Notes under the pieces: generated by a model
The model's input: the letters and a program-made list of their open reading frames with translations, nothing else
Database searches by the model: none
What the model was told of the DNA's origin: nothing
Assembly (NCBI RefSeq): GCF_900446215.1
Contig: NZ_UAQZ01000012.1
Location: 124,001-188,000 of the forward strand
Direction of reading: 5' to 3'
Origin: Burkholderia cenocepacia
Lineage (GTDB): Bacteria; Pseudomonadota; Gammaproteobacteria; Burkholderiales; Burkholderiaceae
DNA: 64,000 nt
Position numbers and translations under genes: made by a program
Shown here: piece after piece, positions 25,598-34,913 of the stretch
Position numbering within the stretch: the stretch's first letter is position 1
Layout: every line of letters starts with the position of its first letter

Positions 25598-26353
25598 TCA
25601 AGCCGTCTTCTTCGCCAGCCCGAGGTACGTTTCGATCACACGCGGATTCTGCGCGAGTTCGGCCGCCGGCCCTTCCAGTGCAAACTCGCCCGTCTCCAGC
25701 ACATAACCGTAATCGGAGATCTGCAGCGCCGCCCGTGCGTTCTGCTCGATCAGCAGCGTCGCCACGCCGGTGCCGCGCAACGCGCTGATGATATGAAAGA
25801 TCTCTTTCACGATCAGCGGCGCCAGCCCGAGGCTCGGCTCGTCGAGCATCAGCAGATCGGGTTTGCCCATCAGCGCACGGCCGACCGCCAGCATCTGCCG
25901 CTCGCCACCGGACAGCGTGCCGGCCGCCTGCCGGCGCCGCTCCTTCAGCCGCGGGAACAGCGCGAACACGTGATCGAGCTGATCGAGGAAGTTCGCTTCC
26001 CCGGCCTGCTTGCGCCGATATGCGCCCAATACGAGGTTGTCCTCGACCGTCATCGTGCTGAACAGCTCGCGTTTCTCCGGTACGAGGCACATCCCGCGTG
26101 CGACGCGCTGCTCGACGGGCAATGCGCCGACGTCGTTGCCGCGATACACGATCGCGCCGGACGCGTGCCCCGTTACCGGCAGCGCCCCCATGATCGCGTT
26201 CAGCAGCGTCGACTTACCGGCGCCGTTCGGGCCGATCACGCTGACGATCTGTCCCGCCCCGACCTTGATGGCCGCGCCGTGCAGCGCCTCCACCTTTCCG
26301 TACCGCACCGCCAATCCGCGTACTTCAAGAATCGGCATCGTCGTGTCCGTCAT
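25598..26353 (-). CDS. Branched-chain-amino-acid-type ABC transporter ATPase LivF (system 1)
   Basis: One of the two cytoplasmic ATPases of a HAAT importer. 251 residues from the ATG at 26353 ([19 protein letters not shown]). Walker [10 protein letters not shown], signature LSGGERQML, Walker [14 protein letters not shown] (the LivF subtype), and the switch His region [12 protein letters not shown]. Its start overlaps the stop of the LivM-LivG gene by four bases (ATGA), so they are coupled. Last gene of the operon, followed by the parS-containing terminator. Confidence 0.93.
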   Translation of the reverse strand: MTDTTMPILEVRGLAVRYGKVEALHGAAIKVGAGQIVSVIGPNGAGKSTLLNAIMGALPVTGHASGAIVYRGNDVGALPVEQRVARGMCLVPEKRELFSTMTVEDNLVLGAYRRKQAGEANFLDQLDHVFALFPRLKERRRQAAGTLSGGERQMLAVGRALMGKPDLLMLDEPSLGLAPLIVKEIFHIISALRGTGVATLLIEQNARAALQISDYGYVLETGEFALEGPAAELAQNPRVIETYLGLAKKTA

Positions 26354-28137
26354 CACTCCACCCCGCCCAGATACGCTTCGAGTACGGCCGGGTCCTGCTG
26401 CACATCCTGCGGCAGCCCTTCCGCGATCCGCGTGCCGAATTCCATCACCACCAGCCGGTCGGTGAGGTTCATCACGAAATCCATGTCGTGTTCCACGAGC
26501 AACACACTCATCCCTTCGGCCTTCAGCCGCCGCAGCAGGTCGGCGAGTTGCTGCTTCTCCTGGTAACGCAGCCCGGCGGCCGGCTCGTCGAGCAGCAGCA
26601 ACGTCGGATCGCAGCACAGCGCCCGCGCGATTTCGAGGATCCGCTGCTGGCCGAGCGCGAGGCTGCCCGCTTCGTCGTACATGTGCTTTTCCAGCCCGAC
26701 GCGGCGGATCTGGCGCGCGGCTTCGGCCAGCAACTGCGCTTCCTCGTGCGCATTGAGCCGCGCGATGCTGCGCCACACGCCCGTGTGGCCACGCAGATGG
26801 GCGCCGATCGCGACGTTCTCGAGCACCGTCATCGCCGGCAGCAGCTTCACGTGCTGGAACGTGCGGCCGATGCCGCGGCGGACGATCTGACGCGACGTCA
26901 GCCCGTCGATGCGTTCGCCACGGAACGTGATCGCTCCGCCGGTCGGCTTCAGCACGCCGGTCACGAGGTTGAACGTGGTCGACTTGCCTGCGCCGTTCGG
27001 GCCGATCAGCCCGATGATCTGCCCCGCTTTCACGTCGAAGCTGACGTCGTTGACGGCCACCAGCCCGCCAAATTGCTTGCGTGCGTTGTCGACGACGAGC
27101 AGCGGCTCGCCGGCCACGGGCTTCGCGCGCTGCGGCAGCGGGTCGGCCTGCTCCGGCACATGCGCGCGCGGCCCGCGCGGGAACAGCTTCGCGACGAACG
27201 GCCATACGCCCTGGCGCGCGTACTGCAGCAGCAGCACCATCAGCACGCCGAACACGATGATCTCGAAGTTGCCTTCCGAACCGAGCAGCTTCGGCAGCAG
27301 TGTCTGCAGATAGTCCTGCAGCACGGTCAGGATCGCGGCGCCGAGCACCGCGCCCCACACGTGCGACACGCCGCCCACCACGGCCATGAACAGGAATTCG
27401 ATCCCGTGGTTCAGGCCGAACGGAGTCGGGTTCACCGCGCGCTGCAGATGCGCGTACAGAAAGCCCGATACGGCAGCGAGCACGGCCGCGTAGACGAAGA
27501 TCACGACGCGCATCCACGCGGTGTTCACGCCCATCGCCTCGGCCATCACGCCGCCGCCGCGCAGCGCGCGGATCGCGCGACCCGGACGGCTGTTCAGCAG
27601 GTTCTGCACCGACACGATCGCGGCCAGCACCACGGCCCAGATCAGGAAATACAGGCTGCGACCGCTTTCGAGCTCGATGCCGAACAGGTTCAGCGCCGGA
27701 ATCCCGTTGATCCCGTCGTACTTGCCGAGCAGTTCGAGGTTGCCGAACAGGTAGAACAGCGCGAGTCCCCACGCGATCGTGCCGAGCGGCAGGAAGTGCC
27801 CGGACAGCCGCATCGTCACGGCGCCCAGCACGAGCGCGACCAGCGCCGTCAGCACGACGCCGACGATCAGCGCGAGCCACGGCGACACGCCGTACCGCGT
27901 CGTCAGGAACGCGGTCGCATACGCGCCGATGCCGACGAACGCGGCCTGCCCGAAGCTCGTCATCCCGCCGACGCCCGTCAGCAGCACGAGCCCGATCGCG
28001 ACGATCGCATACAGGCCGATGTAGTTCAGCAGCGTGATCCAGTACTCGGGCACCTGCAGCGCGCCGGGCAGCACCGGCAGCGCGAACAGCACCACGAGAA
28101 ACACCCAGAAGGTCTTGTTGCGTACCATCGTCTTCAT
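26353..28137 (-). CDS. LivM-LivG fusion: permease plus ATPase of HAAT importer (system 1)
   Basis: A single 594-residue protein joins the LivM permease (residues about 1-320, with about nine hydrophobic helices and the [13 protein letters not shown] motif) to the LivG ATPase (about 343-594). The ATPase has Walker [10 protein letters not shown] near 379, the signature-like [12 protein letters not shown], Walker [12 protein letters not shown], and switch His in [10 protein letters not shown]. The linker is charged and Pro-rich ([20 protein letters not shown]). The ATG at 28137 follows GAGGAG, just past the livH stop. Fusions of this kind are known in proteobacteria; the reading frame is continuous. 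Confidence 0.92.
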   Translation of the reverse strand: MKTMVRNKTFWVFLVVLFALPVLPGALQVPEYWITLLNYIGLYAIVAIGLVLLTGVGGMTSFGQAAFVGIGAYATAFLTTRYGVSPWLALIVGVVLTALVALVLGAVTMRLSGHFLPLGTIAWGLALFYLFGNLELLGKYDGINGIPALNLFGIELESGRSLYFLIWAVVLAAIVSVQNLLNSRPGRAIRALRGGGVMAEAMGVNTAWMRVVIFVYAAVLAAVSGFLYAHLQRAVNPTPFGLNHGIEFLFMAVVGGVSHVWGAVLGAAILTVLQDYLQTLLPKLLGSEGNFEIIVFGVLMVLLLQYARQGVWPFVAKLFPRGPRAHVPEQADPLPQRAKPVAGEPLLVVDNARKQFGGLVAVNDVSFDVKAGQIIGLIGPNGAGKSTTFNLVTGVLKPTGGAITFRGERIDGLTSRQIVRRGIGRTFQHVKLLPAMTVLENVAIGAHLRGHTGVWRSIARLNAHEEAQLLAEAARQIRRVGLEKHMYDEAGSLALGQQRILEIARALCCDPTLLLLDEPAAGLRYQEKQQLADLLRRLKAEGMSVLLVEHDMDFVMNLTDRLVVMEFGTRIAEGLPQDVQQDPAVLEAYLGGVE

Positions 28138-28141
28138 CGCG

Positions 28142-29197
28142 TCACTCCTCTTCCTCTTCCGCATGCGGCGTCACGAAGCTCCGCCACAGCAGCACCGGAA
28201 TGATCAGCGTGAACACGATCACCTCCTTGTATGCGCTCGCCCAGAACGACGAATAGGATTCGAGCACGCCGACCAGCAGCGAGCCGGCGGCCGCGAGCGG
28301 ATAGCTGACGAGCCCGCCGATGATCGCGCCGACGAAGCCCTTCAGGCCGATCAGGAAGCCCGAGTCGTAGTAGATTGTCGTCAGCGGACCGACGAGGATC
28401 CCGGACAGCACGCCGAGCCCCGCCGCGAACGTGAATGCAAGCCGCCCCGCTTCGGTGGTGCCGATGCCGACGAGCCGCGCCCCGAGCCGGTTCACCGACG
28501 TCGCGCGCAGCGCCTTGCCCGCGATCGTGCGGCCGAAGTACACGTAGAGCGCACCGATCAACACGAGCGCCGTGACGACGACGAGGATGCTCTGCACCGA
28601 CACCGTCATGCTGCCGATCGCGAGCGACGCGTCCGAGAACGCGTTGGTGCGCGAGCCTTCCGCGCCGAACATCACGAGGCCGAGACCGACCATCGCGAAA
28701 TGGACGGCGACCGACACGATCAGCAGCAGCAGCGTCGTGCCTTCGGCGATCGGCTGGTACACGAGCCGGTAGACGAACGGCCCCATCGGCACGACGATCG
28801 CGAGCGTCAGTGCGATCTGCGCGAGCATCGGCATCGGTTGCGCGGCAAAGCTGCGCGTGATCGCGAACACCGCGAGCGGCAGCAGGATGTAGCGGCTGGC
28901 GAGCGTCGCGAGCGTGCGGCCGAGCTGATGGCGGCGTTCACGATGCCGGATCAGGCTACCGACTTCGAGCAGGAAGCACGCGATGCCCATCGCGAACAGC
29001 AGCCAGCAGGTGGCGGGGAATTTCTGCGCCTGCAACGCGGCCAGCGTCAGCGCACCGTAGGCGACGAACTCGCCCTGGGGAATGAAGATCACCCGCGTGA
29101 CGGAAAACACCAGGACGAGCGCCAGCGACAACAATGCATAAATGGCGCCGGTCGTGATGCCGTCTTGCGCGAGGATCGCCGCAATCGAGAGATCCAT
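28142..29197 (-). CDS. Branched-chain-amino-acid-type ABC permease LivH (system 1)
   Basis: Inner-membrane permease subunit, 351 residues from the ATG at 29197 (MDLSIAAILAQDGITTGAIYAL). The N-terminal motif FIPQGEFVAYGALTLAAL and C-terminal helices typical of LivH are present. It is longer than most LivH (about 300) because of an extra hydrophobic and basic stretch after the second helix (FLLEVGSLIRHRERRHQLG). Ends in a short acidic tail EEEEE. No clear ribosome-binding site. Cistron after the binding-protein gene. Confidence 0.9.
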   Translation of the reverse strand: MDLSIAAILAQDGITTGAIYALLSLALVLVFSVTRVIFIPQGEFVAYGALTLAALQAQKFPATCWLLFAMGIACFLLEVGSLIRHRERRHQLGRTLATLASRYILLPLAVFAITRSFAAQPMPMLAQIALTLAIVVPMGPFVYRLVYQPIAEGTTLLLLIVSVAVHFAMVGLGLVMFGAEGSRTNAFSDASLAIGSMTVSVQSILVVVTALVLIGALYVYFGRTIAGKALRATSVNRLGARLVGIGTTEAGRLAFTFAAGLGVLSGILVGPLTTIYYDSGFLIGLKGFVGAIIGGLVSYPLAAAGSLLVGVLESYSSFWASAYKEVIVFTLIIPVLLWRSFVTPHAEEEEE

Positions 29198-29383
29198 ACG
29201 TTTCGTGTATCGAGAGAAGGCTGCGGAGAAACGAAAGGCGGAAACGGCCGGGACGCGCGCGACGCGATCGGCACGTCGCGCGCCATGCGGCGGGCCCCGG
29301 TGGTTCCAGGCGGCACGGGTGCGGCCGTCAGGCGCGCTACCCTGCCGACGGCACACGCGGCGCCGTTCGCGCCGCGCACGCCG

Positions 29384-29397
29384 GTTTCACGTGATGC
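29384..29397. other. Degenerate parS-like sequence
   Basis: GTTTCACGTGATGC matches the parS core at 12 of 14 positions; the two mismatches are in the right arm. It lies between the livK and livH genes of system 1, about 3.8 kb from the nearest perfect parS. Whether ParB binds is unknown. Confidence 0.35.
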
Positions 29398-29403
29398 TTG
29401 CGC

Positions 29404-30561
29404 TTACTCGGCCTGCAGCTTCCACTTGCCGTCGACGATCTGCACCATCACGCGCGCACGCGTGTCGAAGCCGTTATGATCGGTCGCCGTCATGTTGATC
29501 ACGCCGTGCGACACGGGCAGATCCTTCACGCTTTCGAGCGACGCGCGCAGCGCTTCGCGGAACGCCTCGGTGCCCGGCTGACCCTTCTTCAGCGCTTCCG
29601 GGATCGCCCGCTGCAGCAGCAGGCCCGCATCCCACGCATGACCGCCGAACGTCGACAGCGAACCCGCGCCGTAGGCCTTCTCGTACGCGGCCTTGTAGCC
29701 GAGCGCCGGCTTCTTCACCGGGTTCGAGTCGGGCAGCTGGTCGGTCACGAGCACGGGGCCGGCCGGCAGGATCTCGCCTTCGCAATCCTTGCCGCACACG
29801 CGCAGGAAATCGTTGTTGGCGACGCCGTGCGTCTGGTACACCTTGCCCTTGTAGCCGCGCTCCTTCAGCGTCTTGGCCGGCAGCGCCGCCGGCGTGCCGG
29901 AGCCCGCGATCAGCACCGCATCCGGGTTCGAGCCCAGCAGCTTCAGCACCTGCCCCATCACCGACGCGTCGGTCCGGTTGTAGCGCTCGTTCGATACGAG
30001 CTTCAGCCCGTTCTTCGCGGCCGCCGCGTCGAACGTCTTGTACCAGCTGTCGCCGTACGCGTCGGCGAAACCGATGAAGCCGACCGTCTTCACGCCGTGC
30101 TTCGCCATGTAACCGGCGATCGCGTCGGCCATCAGCTGGTCGTTCTGCGGCACCTTGAACATCCACGCGCGCTTCGCGTCCATCGGCGCGATGATCTGCG
30201 CGCTCGCCGCGAGCGAGATCGTCGGCGTCTTGCCCTGCGACACGGGGTCGAGCATCGCGAGCGAGTTCGGCGTGACCGACGAGCCGATGATCGCGTCGAC
30301 GTGGTCCTCGTCGATCAGCTTGCGCACGTTCTGCACCGCGCGGCTCGTGTCGGAGGCGTCGTCCAGCACGATGTACTGCACGCTCTTGCCCGCGATTTCC
30401 TTCGGCAGCAGCGCGATCGTGTTCTTTTCCGGAATCCCGAGCGAAGCGGCCGGGCCGGTGGCCGACAGCGTCACGCCGATCTTGACCTGCGCCGACGCCG
30501 TAGCCGCCGCACACACGAGGCCCGCGGCAAGCAGGGCCTCCATCCATCGATTCATCTTCAT
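29404..30561 (-). CDS. Periplasmic amino-acid-type binding protein (LivK-like, system 1)
   Basis: Captures the substrate for the LivH/LivMG/LivF importer. 385 residues, with a signal peptide cleaved near ASA-Q (residue 24) and a type I periplasmic binding fold (VKIGVTLSATGPAASLGIPEKN, IIGSSVTPNSLAM, GFADAYGDSWYKTF). Cys in RVCGKDCEGE may form the disulfide common in the family. Ribosome-binding site GGAGAC. The substrate cannot be assigned; this subgroup includes branched-chain amino acid and aromatic acid binders. First gene of the operon. Confidence 0.9.
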   Translation of the reverse strand: MKMNRWMEALLAAGLVCAAATASAQVKIGVTLSATGPAASLGIPEKNTIALLPKEIAGKSVQYIVLDDASDTSRAVQNVRKLIDEDHVDAIIGSSVTPNSLAMLDPVSQGKTPTISLAASAQIIAPMDAKRAWMFKVPQNDQLMADAIAGYMAKHGVKTVGFIGFADAYGDSWYKTFDAAAAKNGLKLVSNERYNRTDASVMGQVLKLLGSNPDAVLIAGSGTPAALPAKTLKERGYKGKVYQTHGVANNDFLRVCGKDCEGEILPAGPVLVTDQLPDSNPVKKPALGYKAAYEKAYGAGSLSTFGGHAWDAGLLLQRAIPEALKKGQPGTEAFREALRASLESVKDLPVSHGVINMTATDHNGFDTRARVMVQIVDGKWKLQAE

Positions 30562-30630
30562 TTACGTTGTCTCCAAACGCTGCTCGAAAAAACCACGGGT
30601 CGCTCGGGCGGCTCCCGGTCCCCAAAAACA

Positions 30631-30646
30631 AGTTAATAAATTAACT
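30631..30646. promoter_or_regulatory. AT-rich palindrome upstream of livK (system 1), probable operator
   Basis: Perfect inverted repeat AGTTAAT-AA-ATTAACT, 70 bases ahead of the livK ATG, unusual in such GC-rich DNA. It is the size expected for a dimeric repressor, but no cognate regulator gene adjoins it. Confidence 0.5.
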
Positions 30647-31348
30647 ATCTCGTCCTACCCCGCCAATGCTCGTTTTCCCGTGACACGCCGGGCGCGCGCC
30701 GCATGCCGGCCCAAACGATCGTTCGACCGTCACGATGCGTAGCGGGGGTGTCGTCAGGATGAAGAAAGCGAAGAAATGCGCGAGCGCGCGAGTGATCGTT
30801 GCGGCTGCATCGATGATCGGCGCGCAGCTCGAACCGGCCTGCTGCGGCCAGGCCCGCGACGGGTGAAACATCGAAAAACCGGCCGCTCATGCGAATACGG
30901 ACGCAAACGCGGATGTCGATGCGAGCGCAACGACCCGCGAGGGCGCGGGAACGCGCATACGGGCCGCGGAACGGCTCGGGAACGCCGCGATGACCCACCG
31001 CGCACCCCATGACGAACGGACGGCGCGTGCCGCCTCTCCTGCCCCGATCCACCGTGCTGCGCTGCTCATCCAACCGTACTCCCTCTTCTGCATTGTGCTT
31101 GTAGGAGAACTGCCGACCATTTTCCCGACCGCACGGTCGGCGAAAGCCGAGTGTAACGGACGCATTTCGCGCACGCCAACCGGGTAAGCCCGAAGCGCCT
31201 GTGCAGGACTGCGCAGCGTTTGCGAACGAATCGCCGGAAACGGAAAACGGGGGACGCGCGAAGCGCGGAAAAGACGCGGTGCGAACGCAAACGCGGGAAG
31301 TGGCCGTCACGCGGGCCGATGCACCATCGAAGGAATCCGTGCACGCAA

Positions 31349-31386
31349 ATGAAAAAGCGCTGTTGGATTCCGTCCAACAGCGCTTT
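31349..31386 (-). terminator. Strong intrinsic terminator downstream of liv system 2
   Basis: Fourteen-base perfect stem AAAGCGCTGTTGGA/TCCAACAGCGCTTT with a five-base loop, followed on the minus strand by TTTTTC. It lies about 260 bases past the livM stop of system 2 and directly ends the candidate small RNA. Confidence 0.85.
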
Positions 31387-31462
31387 GGGGTCCGGGCACT
31401 TTGTGCCTCGATTGTCTCCTCGTTCTCCACCTGCAAATTCGTTTCGCGGTGCATCAGAACTA
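31349..31462 (-). ncRNA. Candidate small RNA between the liv operons
   Basis: On the minus strand a promoter TTGTCG-N17-TAAGAT (31497 down to 31469) is followed about 110 bases later by a perfect 14-bp hairpin (31354-31367 with 31373-31386) and TTTTT. No open reading frame of coding character lies between. The RNA would carry a purine-rich GGAGAACGAGGAGA segment able to pair with ribosome-binding sites. The hairpin could instead only terminate liv system 2. I do not recognise a family. Confidence 0.4.
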
Positions 31463-31468
31463 AGGTGA

Positions 31469-31497
31469 ATCTTAAAGAGGCTTAAGCACCACGACAA
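31469..31497 (-). promoter_or_regulatory. Promoter of the candidate small RNA
   Basis: TTGTCG (31497-31492), 17-base spacer, TAAGAT (31474-31469), reading leftward. Good match and ideal spacing. Confidence 0.5.
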
Positions 31498-31642
31498 CTT
31501 AGCATTTACCCCTATGGTGCATCGCCGCACGAAAATGGGGCACCAGCCTGCCGCGCGGCGCCGGCCGGAGCCTGCTGCGACGCCCTTCCCGGGCGTGCCG
31601 GATGGTGCTTCGCATCAACGCGCGCCGACGCGCACCGCATGC

Positions 31643-32623
31643 TCATGACGAGGCCCTGAGCGGCTTGACCCGCGCGACCATCTCGCCGACGATCCCGCGC
31701 CGGAATGCCAGCACGCACGCGATGAAGATCAGCCCGGTGACGATCGTCGCCGATTCGCCGAGCGAATGGAACCACGCGACGCCCGTCGTCGACGCGAGCC
31801 ATTCGCCGATGTCGCCGAGCCGGTCTTCCAGCGCCACGATCAGCGCGGCGCCCAGCAACGGCCCGAACAGCGTGCCCATTCCGCCGACCAGCGTCATCAG
31901 CACGACGAGGCCCGACATCGTCCAGTACGCGTCCGACAGCGTCTCGAAGCCGAGCACCAGCACCTTCAGCGAGCCGGCCAGCCCCGCGAGCCCGGCCGAC
32001 AGGATGAACGCGAGCAGCTTGAAGCGGTCGGTGTCGTAGCCGAGCGAGATCGCGCGCGCCTCGTTCTCCTTGATGGCGACGAGCACCTGGCCGAACGGCG
32101 AATGCACGACCCGCACGATGAACGCGCACGCGGCCACGACCACCACCAGCACGACGTAGTACAGCGCGACGTCGTTCGACAGGTCGAGCAGCCCGAACAG
32201 GCGGCCGCGCGGCACGCCCTGCAGGCCGTCCTCGCCGTGCGTGAACGGCGCCTGCAGATAGATGAAGTAGACCATCTGCGCGAACGCGAGCGTGATCATC
32301 GCGAAGTAGATGCCCTGCCGGCGAATCGCGAACAGCCCGACGACGAGCCCGAGCAGCGTCGCGGCGACGGTGCCGACCAGCACGCCGAGCTCCGGCGTGA
32401 AACCGAGCGTCTGCATCGAGTAGCCGGTCGCATAGCCGGCCGTCGCGAGGAACATCGCATGGCCGAACGACAGCAGCCCCGTATAGCCGATCAGCAGGTT
32501 GAACGCGGCCGCGAACAGCGCGAACGCGAGCACCTTCATCACGAACACCGGATACGCGCCGATGAACGGCGCGGCGAGCAGTGCGGCGAGCAGCACGCCG
32601 TAGAGCACTTTTCTCTGCATCAT
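31643..32623 (-). CDS. Branched-chain-amino-acid-type ABC permease LivM (system 2)
   Basis: Inner-membrane permease, 326 residues from the first of two adjacent ATG codons (32623 or 32620), both served by AAGGAA; the first overlaps the livH stop. About nine hydrophobic helices, with LLSFGHAMFLATAGYATGY and the cytoplasmic loop AIKENEARAISLGYD that contacts the ATPases. Unlike system 1 it is not fused to LivG. Last gene of the operon. Confidence 0.9.
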   Translation of the reverse strand: MMQRKVLYGVLLAALLAAPFIGAYPVFVMKVLAFALFAAAFNLLIGYTGLLSFGHAMFLATAGYATGYSMQTLGFTPELGVLVGTVAATLLGLVVGLFAIRRQGIYFAMITLAFAQMVYFIYLQAPFTHGEDGLQGVPRGRLFGLLDLSNDVALYYVVLVVVVAACAFIVRVVHSPFGQVLVAIKENEARAISLGYDTDRFKLLAFILSAGLAGLAGSLKVLVLGFETLSDAYWTMSGLVVLMTLVGGMGTLFGPLLGAALIVALEDRLGDIGEWLASTTGVAWFHSLGESATIVTGLIFIACVLAFRRGIVGEMVARVKPLRASS

Positions 32624-33504
32624 TTTTCCTTGCCGAAGAGGCCCGCCGGGCGGAACAGCAGCACGATCGCCATGATCACGAACACGACGGTGGCCGACGC
32701 TTCGGGATAGAACACGCGCGTGAAGCCCTCGATCACGCCGAGCAGCAGGCCCGTGACGATCGAGCCGAGGATCGAGCCCATCCCGCCGATCACGACCACC
32801 GCGAACACTGTGATGATCATCGGCTGGCCCATCAGCGGCGACACCTGGATCACCGGCGCGGCCAGCACGCCCGCGAACGCGGCGAGCGCGACGCCGAAGC
32901 CGTAGGTGAGCGTGATCATCATCGGCACGTTCACGCCGAACGCCTCGACGAGCTTCGGGTTCTCGGTGCCCGCGCGCAGGTACGCGCCGAGCCGCGTCTT
33001 CTCGATCACGAACCACGTCGCGAGGCACACCGCGAGCGACGCGACGACGACCCAGGCGCGATAGTTCGGCAGGAACATGAAGCCGAGGTTGGTCGCGCCG
33101 GACAACTGCGACGGCACGTCGTACGGCTGGCCCGACGATCCGTAGATCGACCGGAACACGCCTTCGACGACCAGCGTGAGGCCGAACGTGAGCAGCAGCC
33201 CGTACAGGTGATCGAGCTTGTACAGCCAGCGCAGCATCGAGCGCTCGATCGCGATCCCGAACGCGCCGACCATCAGCGGCGCCAGCGCGAGCATCGCCCA
33301 GTACGGCAGCCCGAAATACGACAGGCCCATCCACGCGAGCATCGCGCCCAGCATGAACAGCGCGCCGTGCGCGAAGTTGATCACGTTGAGCAGCCCGAAG
33401 ATCACCGCGAGCCCGAGGCTCAGGATCGCGTAGAACGAGCCGTTGACGAGCCCGAGCAGCAACTGGCTCAGCATCGCCGGCAACGGAATGCCAAAGATTT
33501 CCAT
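32620..33504 (-). CDS. Branched-chain-amino-acid-type ABC permease LivH (system 2)
   Basis: Inner-membrane permease of normal LivH length, 294 residues. Signatures VNGSFYAILSLGLAVIFGLLN, INFAHGALFMLGA near the N-terminus, the coupling-loop region RAGTENPKLVEAFGVN, and GGMGSILGSIVTGLLLG. Follows livK after about 130 bases and overlaps livM. Confidence 0.92.
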   Translation of the reverse strand: MEIFGIPLPAMLSQLLLGLVNGSFYAILSLGLAVIFGLLNVINFAHGALFMLGAMLAWMGLSYFGLPYWAMLALAPLMVGAFGIAIERSMLRWLYKLDHLYGLLLTFGLTLVVEGVFRSIYGSSGQPYDVPSQLSGATNLGFMFLPNYRAWVVVASLAVCLATWFVIEKTRLGAYLRAGTENPKLVEAFGVNVPMMITLTYGFGVALAAFAGVLAAPVIQVSPLMGQPMIITVFAVVVIGGMGSILGSIVTGLLLGVIEGFTRVFYPEASATVVFVIMAIVLLFRPAGLFGKEK

Positions 33505-33636
33505 CGACTTAGCCGTCAGAATGAGTTTCGTTGCGTGCGCAACCTTACGGCCGTTGCGCGCGCGAGCGGCGCAGCAGGCACGTCGCTGCGGCCGCCGCCG
33601 CGCGGCGCGCGACTCGCGCGCGCCGCTACGCAGCGC

Positions 33637-34836
33637 TTACTTCCACAACGCGCAGCGCGTTTCCTGCTTGGTGCCGAACGCCTGTTCGCCCGGAATCGTC
33701 GCGAGCACCTTGTAGTAGTCCCACGGCTCCTTCGATTCCGACGGCTTCTTCACTTCCATCAGGTACATGTCGTGGATCATGCTGCCGTCCTGGCGGATGT
33801 AGCCCTTCGCGTAGAAGTCGCTGATCTTGATCTTCTTCAGCTCGGCCATCACCTTGTCGGAGTCGGTCGTCCCGGCGGCCTGCACGGCCTTCAGGTACGT
33901 CGTCACCGACGAGTAGTCGGCCGCCTGCAGGCTCGACGGCATCTTCTTCATCTTGCCGAAGTAGCGCTGCGCCCACTGGCGCGACGCCGCGTCGCGGTTC
34001 CAGTACCAGCTGTCGGTCAGCACGAGGCCCTGCGTCGTCTCGAGGCCGAGGCTGTGCACGTCGTCGATGAACATCAGCAGCGCGGCGAGCTTCATCGTCT
34101 TCGTGATGCCGAATTCCTTCGCGGCCTTGATCGAGTTGATCGTGTCGCCGCCCGCGTTCGCGAGGCCGAGAATCTGTGCCTTCGACGATTGCGCCTGCAG
34201 CAGGAACGACGAGAAATCCGATGCGGACAGCGGATGACGCACCGCGCCGAGCACCTGCCCGCCGTTCGCCTTCACGACGTCCGACGTGTTCTTCTCGAGC
34301 GCCTTGCCGAACGCGTAGTCGGCCGTCAGGAAGAACCAGCTCTTGCCGCCCTGCTTCACCACCGCCGACCCGGTGCCCTTCGCGAGCGCCATCGTGTCGT
34401 ACGCGTAGTGGACCGTGTACGGCGTGCACTGCTCGTTGGTCAGCGTGTCGGCGCCCGCGCCGATGTTGATGTAGACCTTCTTCTTCTCGGCCGCGACCTG
34501 GTTCATCGACAGCGCGGTGGCCGAGTTCGTGCCGCCGACCAGCAGGTCGAGGCCGCCGCGGTCCATCCATTCGCGCGCCTTCGATGCGGCGATGTCGGCC
34601 TTGTTCTGGTGATCGGCATAGACGACCTCGATCGGCTTGCCGAGCACCTTGCCGCCGAAGTCCGCGACCGCCATGCGGATCGCCTCGAGACCGCCCTGCC
34701 CGTCGATATCCGCGTAAAGCCCCGACATGTCGGTGATGAAGCCGATCTTCACGGTATCCGCCGCGTGGGCGGCGCCGGCGGTGAACGCGGCGGTCGCGAG
34801 CGCGAGACAGGCCTGTGCGAGGGTCTTCATTTTCAT
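33637..34836 (-). CDS. Periplasmic amino-acid-type binding protein (LivK-like, system 2)
   Basis: Substrate-binding protein, 399 residues from the ATG at 34836 (MKMKTLAQACLAL) behind AGGAGA. Signal peptide ends at AHA-A (about residue 26). Type I binding fold: VKIGFITDMSGLYADIDGQGG, LLVGGTNSATALSM, DYAFGKALEKNT. The phrase DMSGLYAD and the motif WYWNRDAASRQWAQRYF suggest a subgroup other than classic Leu/Ile/Val binders; ligands in related systems include aromatic acids and short amides, so the substrate is open. Confidence 0.9.
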   Translation of the reverse strand: MKMKTLAQACLALATAAFTAGAAHAADTVKIGFITDMSGLYADIDGQGGLEAIRMAVADFGGKVLGKPIEVVYADHQNKADIAASKAREWMDRGGLDLLVGGTNSATALSMNQVAAEKKKVYINIGAGADTLTNEQCTPYTVHYAYDTMALAKGTGSAVVKQGGKSWFFLTADYAFGKALEKNTSDVVKANGGQVLGAVRHPLSASDFSSFLLQAQSSKAQILGLANAGGDTINSIKAAKEFGITKTMKLAALLMFIDDVHSLGLETTQGLVLTDSWYWNRDAASRQWAQRYFGKMKKMPSSLQAADYSSVTTYLKAVQAAGTTDSDKVMAELKKIKISDFYAKGYIRQDGSMIHDMYLMEVKKPSESKEPWDYYKVLATIPGEQAFGTKQETRCALWK

Positions 34837-34913
34837 TGACGTCTCCTGTTGTTCTGATGCGTTGTGGTTGTTCGAGGGCCGCCACGGCCAGCGGCAAGGG
34901 AATCGGAGCGGCG

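Larger units (their letters stand above)
30562..31642. other. Long non-coding stretch between the two liv operons
   Basis: 1081 bases; the frames in it lack coding character. From left to right it holds an AT-rich 16-bp palindrome ahead of livK (30631-30646), a small palindrome AACGATCGTT near 30714, a 16-bp inverted repeat CCGACCG-CA-CGGTCGG at 31125-31140 that resembles a TetR-family operator, and a minus-strand promoter-to-terminator unit at 31349-31497 that may be a small RNA. No TetR gene is present nearby. Confidence 0.5.

Noticed and set aside
26353-27880. Upstream extension of the livF frame through the LivM-LivG gene
   Set aside because: The frame is open but Arg/Ala-rich and overlaps the well-supported fusion gene; LivF similarity begins only at the ATG at 26353.
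30645-31454. Minus-strand open frame of about 270 codons between the liv operons
   Set aside because: Composition is Arg/Ser/Cys rich, with no domain, no ribosome-binding site and overlap with palindromes and a terminator; treated as non-coding.
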